Of a DNA stretch of 64,000 bases, positions 1-11,243 are shown in pieces (the first letter of the stretch is position 1; each line of letters opens with the position of its first letter). This DNA is from Smallanthus sonchifolius. Lineage: Eukaryota > Streptophyta > Magnoliopsida > Asterales > Asteraceae. The notes beneath the pieces were generated by a model. That model saw only the letters and a program-made list of their open reading frames with translations, made no database searches and was not told the DNA's origin. A program made the translations under genes and the position numbers. Location: contig CM042020.1 in the NCBI GenBank assembly GCA_023525975.1, forward strand, positions 11,486,001-11,550,000. Direction: 5' to 3'.

Positions 1-1925
1 CTTGTCCTCGGGAATAACGATTTCTTAATATAATAATTAAGATAAATACGTTACGTGTCGAACGTTTCTAATTACGAATAATATTAATTAAATACATAAA
101 TTCGTACGTTTGTGCCATTTAAAATGGTTAGGAAAATAATATAGTTTAATATATTGTTTTTAGGTTCGTATGATTAATAACTAATCATTTATGTGGCAAA
201 ATAATAAATATATTATCTTTATTCGAGGATAAAAACTGAGGGTAAAATAATATAAATAATTACATTATTTATAAGTTTGAAACGTTATACGGGGTAAATA
301 AACGAGGCGAAAATAACATAAAAATATATATTATTTTATACTAGGAGTCACGGGTTGAAAATAATATAAACATATTATTTTATTCGAAGTCGTGGTTTGA
401 AAATAATATAAATATATTATTTTAAAAGTGGAGACAATATTGATTATGAATTATAAAACCAAACCCGAGCCTACGGGTTGAAAACTCTTTAATATATTAA
501 TATAGGAGTTGATTTTTTTTAATTAAATAAAGGCAAAAAGTCCCAAAAATAAAATGCAGGAGACCGGACTCGAACCCGGGTCTCCTGCGTGTGAGCCATG
601 CGTATTAACCAAGTCCGCTCGCTAGGGTATCGCAACCAAACCCGGGCAGAAATGGTTTTAACCATTGACTCCACTGTGTTCTCCCCCTATCCACGAAATC
701 GATCGAAACAAAACCCAATACCATTAAATCTGATCACGAATGGCTCTAAGATCACAGGGATTTTGTTCATCAGGTGTCTGCGAGTCTGTGTATGCGTTTA
801 ATTGCAAAAAACATCAGGTTTAGGATCGTTTAATTTAGGAAAAACGGGCCGAAACCCTAGATATGAACATGAATTCAATTTGATCAATACTGATATTAAA
901 ACTTGTTGAAAACACAGGGATTTTATAGATTTAGACCTTTCAAAACTATCTGTGTGGTTTAATTTCATTGAGGTTGTGTTTAGGGTTGAAATCCCCAAAT
1001 CAGATTATGAACAAACCCTAGTTTAAGGATCATAAACAATTCGATGTTATCAGATCAAATTGATAGAGGGCTTTCATTATACAGATGATTACGAATCGAA
1101 TGGTATGCTTTAATTGTATTTAAACAGAGTCTAGGGTTGGATTCGATTGAAATGGTTTTATATGAACCCTAGATTACGGATCTTGATCTGTTGTAAGTCC
1201 CAATTTTCGTAGGGCTTATGATCTACGTATGAAAACGAAACTAAGGATGTAAGATTTTACCAGAATAGGATTCGAATTGGTGGTTCCCGACTAGAACAAG
1301 TGTCGACTTCGACTGCCTTGGTCCCTGGTGACTCCGGCTACTTCTCCGATCGATTTGATGTGTGCGAAAGCCTCAGAAGAGTTCGTTTGTCGTGTGAAGG
1401 TGTTCGATTTGCGAGGATAACAGGTAAAATGATCGAATTTGATGGTTAAACATAATGTGTCAACGGTTATGGTGTAATTAGCCATTATTTGGTTTAATTC
1501 GACAATTGATGATGATTAATTAGATGGTTATGACCGTTAATGCAGAGGACGTGTGAGATCAGTTACAAATTCCAGCAGAAATCGATCAAAGCTTGCGAAT
1601 TTGGATCAAAGTCAACCGGTTTTACTTTTTAAAGTCAACAGAATCAAAATAGGTTTAATTACAGAATTAGTCCTTCTAGTTTAGATGTGTTTGAGTTTGG
1701 TAGGTTGGTAGAAATAGTCCCTGAGGTTTGAATTGGGTTAGAGCTTGGTTAGTTTGACTATCGAAAAGTCAACATAATGGGTTTTGACTAATTGCGCAAT
1801 TAGTCCTTGTATTTTAAGTTTGAAAATAGGCAGAAATAGTCCCTAGGGTTTGTGATGAGGTTAAATAAGTTAGGATTTAACTGAATTCTAGTAATGGGGT
1901 TAACCTAAAAGTTCGGATTGTCACA
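1..1925 (-). repeat. 3' LTR of gypsy element A, cut by the window edge
   Basis: This segment aligns almost base for base with about 15830-17765, including the shared end gttcggattgtcaca. The partner copy shows that the LTR continues to the left of the window. In minus orientation the LTR starts TGTGACAATCC. It is AT-rich with many ATAATATA blocks and contains a tRNA-like module near 556-618. Sequence next to it (1926-2009) is the tail of the element's pol, which makes this the 3' LTR of a minus-strand element. The two copies differ by scattered substitutions and small indels, so A is older than the Tekay element inserted in it. Confidence 0.85.
556..618 (-). other. tRNA-like module inside LTR A (copy 1)
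   Basis: On the minus strand there is an A-box-like TGGTTAATACG, which fits TRGYNNANNNG, followed 34 nt later by a B-box GGTTCGAGTCC. The T-arm is flanked by complementary GGAGACC/GGTCTCC. A-to-B spacing is about 10 nt shorter than in a normal tRNA, so it is not a functional tRNA. The same module is present at about 16390-16452 and in related LTRs at 19994-20075 and 33512-33580. It may be a relic of a SINE or tRNA absorbed into the LTR of an ancestral element. Confidence 0.6.
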
Positions 1926-2009
1926 TCATCATCTATTTGAAAGAATTTTTATCCCGAAAATTAGAATAGTACCTTAAGTGTTTGACGTGGAATTCTTGGA
2001 CAGATGAGG
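1926..2009 (-). pseudogene. End of element A pol (chromodomain tail)
   Basis: Read on the minus strand and joined across the Tekay insertion to 10803, this stretch continues the chromodomain reading frame with the residues HLSKNSTSNT and then a TAA stop. The last 5 bp (2005-2009, tgagg) are the target-site duplication of the Tekay element. The join shows that element A was hit within the last codons of its integrase/chromodomain. Confidence 0.75.
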
Positions 2010-3932
2010 TGTAAGGCCCCAAACCCGGGAGGCCTCACTTGTTGGATTTACTCATTCACAAGCAGTTCTTAAGAATGAATATCAAATAACGCAGCGAAAA
2101 ATTTCATTTAAACATAACTTAATCGTTGTTCATACATGCGGAAGCGTAAACATTGATTAAAACATATTTACATCATAACTAAACATAACGGGAGGCCAGT
2201 CTTCAAAGCAGTCGGGTAACTCTTCATCTCTAGCCAAGCATCACCGTCCATCCTCATAACCTGCCTTAACCTGAATGTGTACACTTAAAAACGTCAGCTA
2301 CGCTGGTGAGTTCTAGTTTTCGTTCGATTTAAGAAATGGTTCATCATTCAAACATTCATTAGGGTTTAACATTCGTATAAGAAAACAGGGCCTTTCATTC
2401 GTAAACCTTCGCACATTTAAACACATTGAACGGATCATTTGTTTAAAACATTAACATTCATTTAAGTCATACATTACTATCTAAAATCTGTATCGTTACG
2501 CGTCTCTATGTCCCCGTATGAACCTTTAATGTTGTGGGCAACCGCTACGTATCGCCGTCATTGCCACAACCATTCATTACGTGGGGTCAACCGTTACGTA
2601 TCGCCGTCATTGCCCAACACGCATCTTTCCTTTGGGAATCAACCGTTACGTATCGCTGTCATTGATTTCCCATTACCCTTTCCCTTAGGATGATCGTCAT
2701 CACCCGAGTAACCGTCGTTACTCCCTTACCAGTTGTACAACATCAAAACCATTGGCAGGCCACTAAGACACTACCCCTGTTGTTCTTATGGCAACTATGG
2801 CTCGCTGTCCATAATCTACCACAAGGCTGGGAATCTCGTTCCCAGACTTCATTCGTCAATTCCATTCATTCGACAGATTAGATTTGTAATGACTTCTTTA
2901 AAACCTTTGCCCCTTTTTTGTTTTCTTTTCATAAAACCTTTCCTTCACTTTCAAAACCCCTTTACCTTTTCATTAAACCATTTCTTTATAACATTCGTTC
3001 GTAAACATTCCGTTCATAAACTTTCTTTCCATAAACCCTTCGTTCCAAATCATTTCCTTTCGTAAACGTAGTTTCATAAACATCATTTTATAAAATAACA
3101 TTTCATACGTGTACACACCAGCCCGAAAACATTATATAAAAACATTTAAAAGAGGGCTTCTAGAACTCACCTGATACGCTAATATGGGTTGTCCTAAACG
3201 AAGGTCCAACAACGTCACTTCAGATCTGAATTGATTAGTTAAATACACATCAGACCAATCCCGACTCTAACGGTTTAACCATTCTAACATACTGACTTCA
3301 CTTAATCAGTTCTGATGTCTGCGCACTTAGCAAGTGCGCAGACTCTGCTTCCTGCGCACTTAGCAAGTGCGCAGGTTCTTCCTCGTGCGCACTTAGCAAG
3401 TGCGCAGGTTCCTCTTCCTGCGTACTTAGCAAGTGCGCAGGACCTGCTCCGTGCGCACTTAGCAAGTGCGCACGACCTGTTCTTCGCGAAAACCCTAACT
3501 TTCGCATTCGGGTCTGATCATGTCAAGATCCCGAACCTGTTGCATTCAAAACGTTCGTTTTCCATTAAGGAACTCAAATCCGTGATTATCTTTCAGTTCC
3601 ATCCGTAAAAACGTTGCCTTTTCACCCAAAACCCGAAAAACCCAAAAACGAACAAAAACTCAGATTTAGGTCGGATCGTTACCTGAATCGAGCTTCTGAT
3701 CCGGAGGTTCTTCTCACGAGTTATGGAGCAACACACTTCTCAAATCTCGGGTCGATCCGACAACTTTCTCTCTCTACGGTTTCTCTCTCTAGAAGTTGCA
3801 AATGAGAGAAATGGGTTGTGACCTTGGCTATTTATAGGGGAGGCTCCCCTTCTAGCCCATCCGACCCGACCCGACATGCCTCGTTCGTTTATTCCGTTAT
3901 TATATCTGTCGTTTTATTTTTGGGATGTTACA
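2010..3932 (-). repeat. Tekay 3' LTR
   Basis: The LTR begins tgtaaggcccc and ends ggatgttaca in + orientation and is 1923 bp long. Inside are three copies of an accg(c/t)tacgtatcgc(c/t)gtcattg motif (about 2540-2665) and a run of five hairpin-forming units (3320-3472). It holds no gene of its own. Short open frames inside it, such as the SAHLASAQ-rich ones, are by-products of the repeats. Confidence 0.93.
3320..3472. repeat. Five tandem palindromic units in the Tekay LTR
   Basis: Five units recur every 33 bp. Each has a 9-bp arm TGCGCACTT, a 3-nt spacer agc and the exact complementary arm AAGTGCGCA. Units start at 3320, 3353, 3386, 3419 and 3452; the fourth has one base changed (cgtac). The intervening 12-nt spacers are C/T-rich. 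The same array is in the other LTR at 10200-10352, where the first unit has spacer agt. An RNA copy could fold into a row of five hairpins. The function is unknown. Confidence 0.9.
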
Positions 3933-3946
3933 AGTCTACCCCCTTA
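3933..3946 (-). other. Polypurine tract of the Tekay element
   Basis: On the minus strand AAGGGGGTAGACT lies directly upstream of the 3' LTR. This purine-rich stretch is the expected plus-strand primer for reverse transcription of a gypsy element. Confidence 0.75.
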
Positions 3947-3972
3947 CAATAGGTTACATCCCCGAAACCTTA

Positions 3973-6660
3973 TCATAAGTCAAATAGATGAGGGTACGAC
4001 TCCCTCATTTCCTTCTCCGTTTCCCAAGTGGCTTCCGATCCCTTTCGATGCTTCCATTGGACTTTAACCAATTGGATAACTTTATTACGTAAACGTTTCT
4101 CCTTCCGATCAAGGATGGCCACGGGTTCTTCGATGTAATTAAGGCTGTTGTCGACCTCGATGTCAGTAAGTGGTACGTGAGCCGATTCATCCGCTAAACA
4201 CTTTCGCAAGTGTGATACATGGAAAGTAGGATGAATCCCACTTAACTCATCGGGCAACTCCAACCGATAAGCGACTTCCCTAACCCGTGCCATTATCTTG
4301 AATGGTCCGACAAACCTCGGACTTAACTTTCCTCTCTTCCTGAATCGTATGATTCCCTTCCAGGGCGACACTTTCAACATTACTCTGTCCCCAACATCAA
4401 ACTCGATAGGCCTTCGTCGTCTATCCGCATAGGACTTCTGACGATCTTGTGCGGCCTTCATTCGCGCTTTGATCTGATCAAACCTTTCCGACGTCTCTCT
4501 TACGACTTCGAGACTTCCTAATTCTTTCTGTCCAATCTCACCCCAACAAACCGGGGTCCTACATCTTCTCCCATACAACATTTCGTAAGGCGACATGCCT
4601 ATCGTCGTGTGATGACTATTGTTGTAGGAGAATTTAGCTACCAGCAGATGGCTGTCCCAACTGCCACCGAAGTCGATAATACAAGCACGGAGCATATCCT
4701 CCAACGTCTGAATAGTCCTTTCGGACTGACCATCCGTTTGCGGGTGGTATGCTGTGCTGATATTAAGCCTCGTGCCCATCGCCTCATGAAATCTTTTCCA
4801 GAACCTCGATGTGAATCGTGTGTCCCGGTCAGATACGATCGTCAAAGGCATCCCATGCCGTGCTACTACTTCGTTGATAAACACTTCAGCTAACCTTTCC
4901 GACGAGAACGTCTCGCGAATAGGTAGGAAATGAGCACTCTTCGTTAATCGGTCCACAATTACCCAAATGGTGTCATGACCTTTAGCTGTGCGGGGTAGCT
5001 TGGTTATGAAGTCCATGGTAATGTGTTCCCATTTCCATTCTGGTATATCAAGTGGTTGAATCTTTCCATACGGTTTCTGGTGTTCAGCCTTTACTTGCGA
5101 GCAAGTCAAGCACTTGCTTACATACTTCGTCACATCACATTTCATTCCAGGCCACCAGTAGTCTTTCTTCAGGTCTTGGTACATTTTGTTGGTACCAGGA
5201 TGGATAGAGTAACGAGACTTATGAGCCTCATCCAAGATTTTGGTTCTAAGCTCGCCACCCATAGGTATCCATACCCGTCCATAACGTGTTCTAACACCAA
5301 GGGTGTTATATTCCAACTTGTCCTGTTGGCCCACCATCCTTTCTCCCTTTATATTTTCTTCCTTCAAAGCTTCATCTTGAGCTCTTTCGATTTCTCTCAT
5401 CACATCCGATGTTACCACCAACTGGCAAGCTTTCACTCTAATAGGAGTAGGCACATCCTTTCGGCTTAGAGCGTCATCCACCACGTTTGCCTTTCCAGGG
5501 TGGTACATTATTTCACAGTCATAGTCCTTCAGGAGTTCCAACCATCTCCTCTGCCTCATGTTAAGCTCCTTTTGTTCGAAGAAGTACTTCAAACTTTTGT
5601 GGTCGGAGTAAATAGTAAACTTTACCCCGTACAGGTAGTGCCTCCAGATTTTCAATGCAAATACGACAGCAGCAAGTTCCAAATCGTGAGTCGGATAGTT
5701 GACTTCGTGAACTTTCAACTGCCGCGACGCATATGCAATCACTCTACCGCGTTGCATCAACACACACCCTAACCCCTGACCCGACGCGTCAGAGTATACC
5801 ACCAGGTCTTCACTGCCCTCGGGAAGGGCCAAGACTGGAGCTTGTGTTAGCTTCTCTTTCAATTCCTTAAACGCCTCATCCTGGGTCGAACCCCATTCGT
5901 ACTTTACTTCTTTCCGAGTCAACTTTGTCAATGGCGAAACTATTTTCGAGAAATCCTGGATGAATCTCCGATAGTAGCCTGCCAATCTTAAGAAACTGCA
6001 GATTTCAGTTGGCGTCTTAGGAATGTCCCATTCACTTACCGTTACTATCTTTGCTGGGTCAACCATAATGCCGTTCGGGCCAATGACGTGACCTAGGAAT
6101 TGGACTTCCCTAAGCCAGAACGCGCATTTGGAGAACTTAGCATACAACTTCTCCTTGTTTAGAGCTTCCAACACTTCCTTCAAATGACACGCGTGATCAC
6201 CCTCATTCTTGGAGTAGATAAGGATATCATCGATGAACACGATTACCGATCGATCCAGCATCGGTCGACACACCCTATTCATTAAATCCATGAACGCTGC
6301 GGGGGCGTTCGTCAATCCGAAAGACATTACGCGGAACTCAAAATGTCCATAACGCGTGCGAAATGCAGTTTTCGGTATGTCTTCTTCCCTCACCTTCAAC
6401 TGATGGTACCCGGACCGAAGGTCGATTTTCGAGAACCAACTTGCGCCTTGCAACTGGTCGAACAGGTCATCGATCCTTGGTAAAGGGTACTTGTTCTTCA
6501 CCGTTCGTTTATTCAACTCGCGATAATCGATACACATTCTCATCGAACCATCTTTCTTCTTTACAAACAACACCGGAGCACCCCACGGCGAGATGCTCGG
6601 TTGGATAAATCCTTTCTCAAGTAACTCGTCTAGTTGGACCATAAGTTCCTTCATTTCCAC
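3973..6660 (-). pseudogene. pol: Tekay pol: RT, RNase H, integrase, chromodomain
   Basis: An 895-codon open frame covers the second part of the gag-pol polyprotein. In order it shows: reverse transcriptase with IDYRELNK and the catalytic FIDD (VFIDDILIYS); RNase H with DASGQGLG and YSDHKSLKYFF; the integrase zinc finger H-H-C-C (HPGTNKMY...CLTCSQVK); the integrase core with MDFITKLP, VSDRDTRFTS and HPQTDGQSERT; and the C-terminal FHVSHLRKCL plus chromodomain-like segment. The frame continues upstream into the protease through one TGA (6670-6672), so the methionine at 6660 is not the natural start. All catalytic motifs are intact. Chromodomains of this lineage are thought to guide integration to heterochromatin. 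Confidence 0.93.
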
Positions 6661-6669
6661 TGGTGCTAG

Positions 6670-7776
6670 TCAATATGGAGCCTTAGCCACGGGCTGGGCA
6701 TCTGGTAGTAAGTCAATTCGAAACTCAATTTCTCTATCGCGTGGTATCCCAGGCAAATCTTCTGGAAACACCTCCGGGTACTCGCGTACCACGGGTACAT
6801 CGTCTAGTTCCTTCACTTCCTTACACTTGTCAATTACATATACCAGATAAGCCTCGCATCCGCGCCTCAAGTAATTCGTTGCCTTAATCATTGAGATGAC
6901 GTTTGGCATCGGGGCGTCACGATCTCCAAAGACTTCGACTTTGCTACCATCCGGAGCCTTGAGTCGGATTATCTTTCGTTTACATATTATTTGCGCTTCA
7001 TTGGCAGTTAGCCAATCCATACCCAACACCACATCGAACCCTCCCAAAACCATAACGAACAATCTGACGGGGAATCTATGACCTTCTATCTTTATCGTGG
7101 AGTTGTCAACTACATCGGTTACTCTTGCAGTTCTACCCTCAGCGGTTTCTACGCTAAAGGCCCTTTCTAGTTTACTAACAGTGTACTTCACTCGCTTACA
7201 AAAACTCGCAGATATAAAACTCTTACTGGCACCCGAATCAAATAACACAGAAACCAAAGTGTTGTTAAGGATGAATGTACCTGACGCCACATCGGGATCC
7301 GCCCTGGCTTGTTCTTGCGTCAGTGCGTACGCACGAGTCTTTGCAGGAGATCCCTCTACCTTCTTTTCTAGGCCTTTTCCCTTCCCGGTTTCCCCCATCC
7401 TGGGCTTCGGGCAGTCTCTACTCATATGACCATTTTCCCCACAATTGTAGCATTTGTAACCTTGCGGGCATTCTCGGGAGTAGTGCCCGGTCTTGCCACA
7501 CTTAAAGCACAAGTTAGACCCCAGTCTGCATTCACCTACATGCTCCCTTCCACACTTCTTACAAACAGTCGGCTCACCCACTCGAGCCCTCTTATCACGA
7601 GCCCCAAACATCTTTCCCCCAGTTCGCTTGTTTGAGAAGCTCGGTCTCTTCTTTTGCTCTTCAACGGCAACAACATTCAGTGCCAGATCGTCAAATACCA
7701 CGCCGCTTAGCTCTACTGCCGAATCATAGGTAGTAGGGGCGTTTGCCTTAACATAGGTGCGGACCTGGTCCGGCAA
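6670..7776 (-). pseudogene. Tekay gag C-terminus and aspartic protease
   Basis: This frame holds a Cys-rich VCKKCGREHVGEC segment, two CCHC knuckles (CFKCGKTGHYSREC and CYNCGENGHMSRDC) and the retroviral-type protease with FDSGASKSFIS and LGGFDVVLGMDWL. It then leads into the N-terminal linker of RT. It stops at TGA 6670-6672, in the middle of a PY-LAPVEM motif where family members normally have Arg; CGA to TGA is a typical methyl-CpG decay. Upstream it overlaps the gag frame, from which it is separated by a single frameshift near 7785. Confidence 0.9.
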
Positions 7777-8555
7777 CCCTTGAACATGCAGGCAATCTTT
7801 CTCTCTTTAGTAGTGACAAGGTGTGGCACCAGACGTGCCAGTTCATTAAATCGGGTTGTGTATTGCCGGTGCGTCATGTTCCCGGCCTTCAAACCCAGAA
7901 ATTCCCTCTCTACCTTTTCAATCTCGTTCCTTGGGCAGAAGTTCTTGATCACCAAAGTTTTCAAGTCAGCCCACATCATCGCATCCACAATCTCGCTCCC
8001 TTTAGCCTGACGTACACCTTCCCACCAGTGGGATGCTTCCTCCCTCAAGGAGTTAGCAGCAAACTTCACTACTTGATTAGCTCGACACTCGCTCAGACGG
8101 ATGACGGCTTCCATACGTATTACCCAATCAAAAGTAGCCACCGCGTCCTTCTTCCCAGTCAGGACCGGCGGGTCACATGCCTTAAATGACTTATAATCAC
8201 ATCCGCGAGCAGGCGGTGCATTGTCGGTCTCATTGTTCTGAGCACCAACTGCCGCGCTAGACCCACCCACCGCATTGACCTGCTTCAATGCTTCTGCCAA
8301 CAGACCTGGCGGGGAAGTCTTCATCAACTCTGTAAATTCTCGAGCTATGGCTGCCCTCACTTCTGGTTCAAAAGTGAAAGGTTGTTCTTCAACCTGTGTC
8401 TGCTCAGCTTCATGCACACTAACCGCCGGTTCAGTGTGAACACTTCCTTCTTCACTATACTCTTGGCGCGCAGGGATCCTGCCACGCCCACCATTTCGAC
8501 CGCCGGTACGATCACCGGTACGGCCACCACGCCTTCCGTTTCCTCTCCTTGCCAT
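7713..8555 (-). pseudogene. gag: Tekay gag N-terminal part
   Basis: The frame starts MARRGNGRRGG, a basic RG-rich leader of about 30 residues, then carries an acidic stretch. The capsid-like region follows, with SFKACDPPVLTGKKDAVATFDWV, then HWWEGVRQAKG and FNELARLVPH, as in plant gypsy gag. After KIACMFKG the frame is lost by a 1-nt indel and the protein continues in the frame of 6670-7776. The ATG at 8553-8555 follows an untranslated leader of about 320 bp after the primer site. Confidence 0.9.
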
Positions 8556-8875
8556 TACGTTCTATAAGACAAGAAATCCAATGTCATCACGCTAGTTAAC
8601 AAATAAAATTCAATAAGTACTGTAAGATGTTAATATACACTGGCCATCTGTAATTAACCATTACACTACCTTTCGATTTCTATTTGACCACCTTTGTGAT
8701 TTCTTCAGAACACAAGTCCTTACTTAACCCTTTCTAAGGCATACTATATACGTAAATACATATACTACCTTCATACCTGATGCTTTGGCTCGAGTTACCC
8801 GTACTGGCATCCGCTTTCGGTCCCATTCAAAGTTTAAGTTCAGACACTGGGAGTGTCCGAATCTCTCAAACTATT

Positions 8876-8887
8876 GCTCTGATACCA
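8876..8887 (-). other. Primer binding site (initiator tRNA-Met) of Tekay element
   Basis: The minus strand reads TGGTATCAGAGC, complementary to the 3' end of initiator methionine tRNA, 3 nt inside the 5' LTR edge at 8891. It fixes the orientation and the LTR boundary. Confidence 0.9.
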
Positions 8888-8890
8888 ACT

Positions 8891-10797
8891 TGTAAGGCCC
8901 CAAACCCGGGAGGCCTCACTTGTTGGATTTACTCATTCACAAACAGTTCTTAAGCATGAATATCAAATAACGCAGCGGAAAATTTCATTTAACATAACTT
9001 AATCATTGTTCATACATGCGGAAGCGTAAACATTGATTAAAACATATTTACATCATAACTAAACATAACGGGAGGCCAGTCTTCAAAGCAGTCGGGTAAC
9101 TCTTCATCTCTAGCCAAGCATCACCGTCCATCCTCATAACCTGCCTTAACCTGAATGTGTACAATTAAAAACGTCAGCTACGCTGGTGAGTTCTAGTTTT
9201 CGTTCGATTTAAGAAATGGTTCATCATTCAAACATTCATTAGGGTTTAACATTCGTATAAGAAAACAGGGCCTTTCATTCGTAAACCTTCGCACATTTAA
9301 ACATATTGAACGGATCATTTGTTTAAAACATTAACATTCATTTAAGTCATACATTACTATCTAAAATCTGTATCGTTACGCGTCTCTATGTCCCCGTAGG
9401 AACCTTTAATGTTGTGGGCAACCGCTACGTATCGCCGTCATTGCCACAACCATTCATTACGTGGGGTCAACCGTTACGTATCGCCGTCATTGCCCAACAC
9501 GCATCTTTCCTTTGGGAATCAACCGTTACGTATCGCCGTATTTGATTTCCCATTACCCTTTCCCTTAGGATGATCGTCATCACCCGAGTAACCGTCGTTA
9601 CTCCCTTACCAGTTGTACAACATCAAAACCATTGGCAGGCCACTAAGACACTACCCCTGTTGTTCTTATGGCAACTATGGCTCGCTGTCCATAATCTACC
9701 ACAAGGCTGGGAATCTCGTTCCCAGACTTCATTCGTCAATTCCATTCATTCGACAGATTAGATTTGTAATGACTTCTTTAAAACCTTTGCCCCTTTTTTG
9801 TTTTCTTTTCATAAAACCTTTCCTTCACTTTCAAAACCCCTTTACCTTTTCATTAAACCATTTCTTTATAACATTCGTTCGTAAACATTCCGTTCATAAA
9901 CTTTCTTTCCATAAACCCTTCGTTCCAAATCATTTCCTTTCGTAAACGTAGTTTCATAAACATCATTTTATAAAACAACATTTCATACGTGTACACACCA
10001 GCCCGAAAACATTATATAAAAACATTTAAAAGAGGGCTTCTAGAACTCACCTGATACGCTAATATGGGTTGTCCTAAACGAAGGTCCAATAACGTCACTT
10101 CAGATCTGAATTGATTAGTTAAATACACATCAGACCAATCCCGACTCTAACGGTTTAACCATTCTAACATACTGACTTCACTTAATCAGTTCTGATGTCT
10201 GCGCACTTAGTAAGTGCGCAGACTCTGCTTCCTGCGCACTTAGCAAGTGCGCAGGTTCTTCCTCCTGCGCACTTAGCAAGTGCGCAGGTTCCTCTTCCTG
10301 CGTACTTAGCAAGTGCGCAGGACATGCTCCGTGCGCACTTAGCAAGTGCGCAGGACCTGTTCTTCACGAAAACCCTAACTTTCGCATTCGGGTCTGATCA
10401 TGTCAAGATCCCGAACCTGTTGCATTCAAAACGTTCGTTTTCCATTAAGGAACTCAAATCCGTGATTATCTTTCAGTTCCATCCGTAAAAACGTTGCCTT
10501 TTCACCCAAAACCCGAAAAACCCAAAAACGAACAAAAACTCAGATGTAGGTCGGATCGTTACCTGAATCGAGTTCTTCTCACGAGTTATGGAGCAACACA
10601 CTTCTCAAATCTCGGGTCGATCCGACAATTTTCTCTCTCTACGGTTTCTCTCTCTAGAAGTTGCAAATGAGAGAAATGGGTTGTGACCTTGGCTATTTAT
10701 AGGGGAGGCTCCCCTTCTAGCCCATCCGACCCGACCCGACATGCCTCGTTCGTTTATTCCGTTATTATATCTGTCGTTTTATTTTTGGGATGTTACA
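8891..10797 (-). repeat. Tekay 5' LTR
   Basis: This is the 1907-bp direct copy of 2010-3932. It lacks 15 bp (around 10573) and differs at roughly 20 single sites. It carries the five-hairpin array at 10200-10352. A TATA-like ctatttatagggg on the + strand near 10691 is the only promoter-like word noticed, and it lies on the strand opposite the element. It is followed by the TSD tgagg at 10798. Confidence 0.93.
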
Positions 10798-11243
10798 TGA
10801 GGATACTTGCGCACCATCTGGTCCTCGCGCTCCCAAGTGAATTCCGGTCTGCGTTTCGAGTTCCCACGAATTCTGACGATAGAGATCTTACAGTTTTTGA
10901 GCGCATTGACTTCCCTATCTATGATTTCGACCGGTTATTCAATGAAGCGTAATTGTTCATTGATTTGTAGTTCCTCAAGAGGGACCGTGAGTGTCTCATC
11001 TGTTAGATATTTATTCAAGTTTGAGACATGAAGGACGTTGTGTACACCACTAAGTACTTCAGGTAGGTCCAGTTGGTACGCTACTGGGCCAATTCTATTC
11101 ACTATCTTGAACGGTCTAACATAGCGAGGGTTTAGTTTGCCTCGCTTCCAGAGTAAACTCGGGGTCACGTTTAGATTCCTAATGAGTTTTGACTGTTGGT
11201 TTGGGGAGTAAGTTTGATAACAAGATTTAGGTCGGATACTCAA
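10798..11243 (-). pseudogene. Element A pol: integrase C-terminus and chromodomain
   Basis: The minus-strand frame 11243-10935 reads WKRGKLNPRYVRPFKIVNRIG, then LPEVLSGVHNVLHVSNLNKYL and INEQLRFIE, then a TAA. The chromodomain continues, up to the Tekay junction, as RPEFTWEREDQMVRKYP. This is the integrase C-terminal GPY/F-like region plus chromodomain of a gypsy element. No RT or integrase core is found upstream, so element A is internally deleted. The break at 10803 is where the Tekay element inserted; the frame resumes at 2009. Confidence 0.82.

Larger units (their letters stand above)
2010..10797 (-). mobile_element. Full-length Ty3/gypsy Tekay-type chromovirus
   Basis: This is a complete LTR retrotransposon of 8788 bp. 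It has two LTRs (2010-3932 and 8891-10797), a 5-bp target-site duplication tgagg (2005-2009 and 10798-10802), a tRNA-Met-type primer site, a polypurine tract, and gag-PR-RT-RNase H-INT-chromodomain in that order on the minus strand. The chromodomain-like C-terminus ending in WKHRKGSEATWE...YPHLF suggests the Tekay/Del lineage. The LTRs differ at roughly 20 positions plus a 15-bp deletion in the right copy, about 1 percent, which implies a recent insertion. The coding region carries one frameshift and one nonsense codon, so this copy is not autonomous now. Confidence 0.93.

Noticed and set aside
556..618. A functional tRNA gene in LTR A
   Set aside because: A-box and B-box are present, but spacing is short and no acceptor or anticodon stem can be drawn; it is recorded as a tRNA-like module only.
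3320..3472. CRISPR-like look of the regularly spaced palindromic repeats
   Set aside because: Spacers are nearly identical and only 12 nt, the DNA is a plant retrotransposon LTR, and no cas genes exist.
3298..3608. Overlapping open frames on both strands rich in SAHLASAQ / ALAKCA repeats in the Tekay LTRs
   Set aside because: They are produced by the 33-bp palindromic units (a multiple of three, so frames stay open). They lie in an LTR and have no conserved start or domain.
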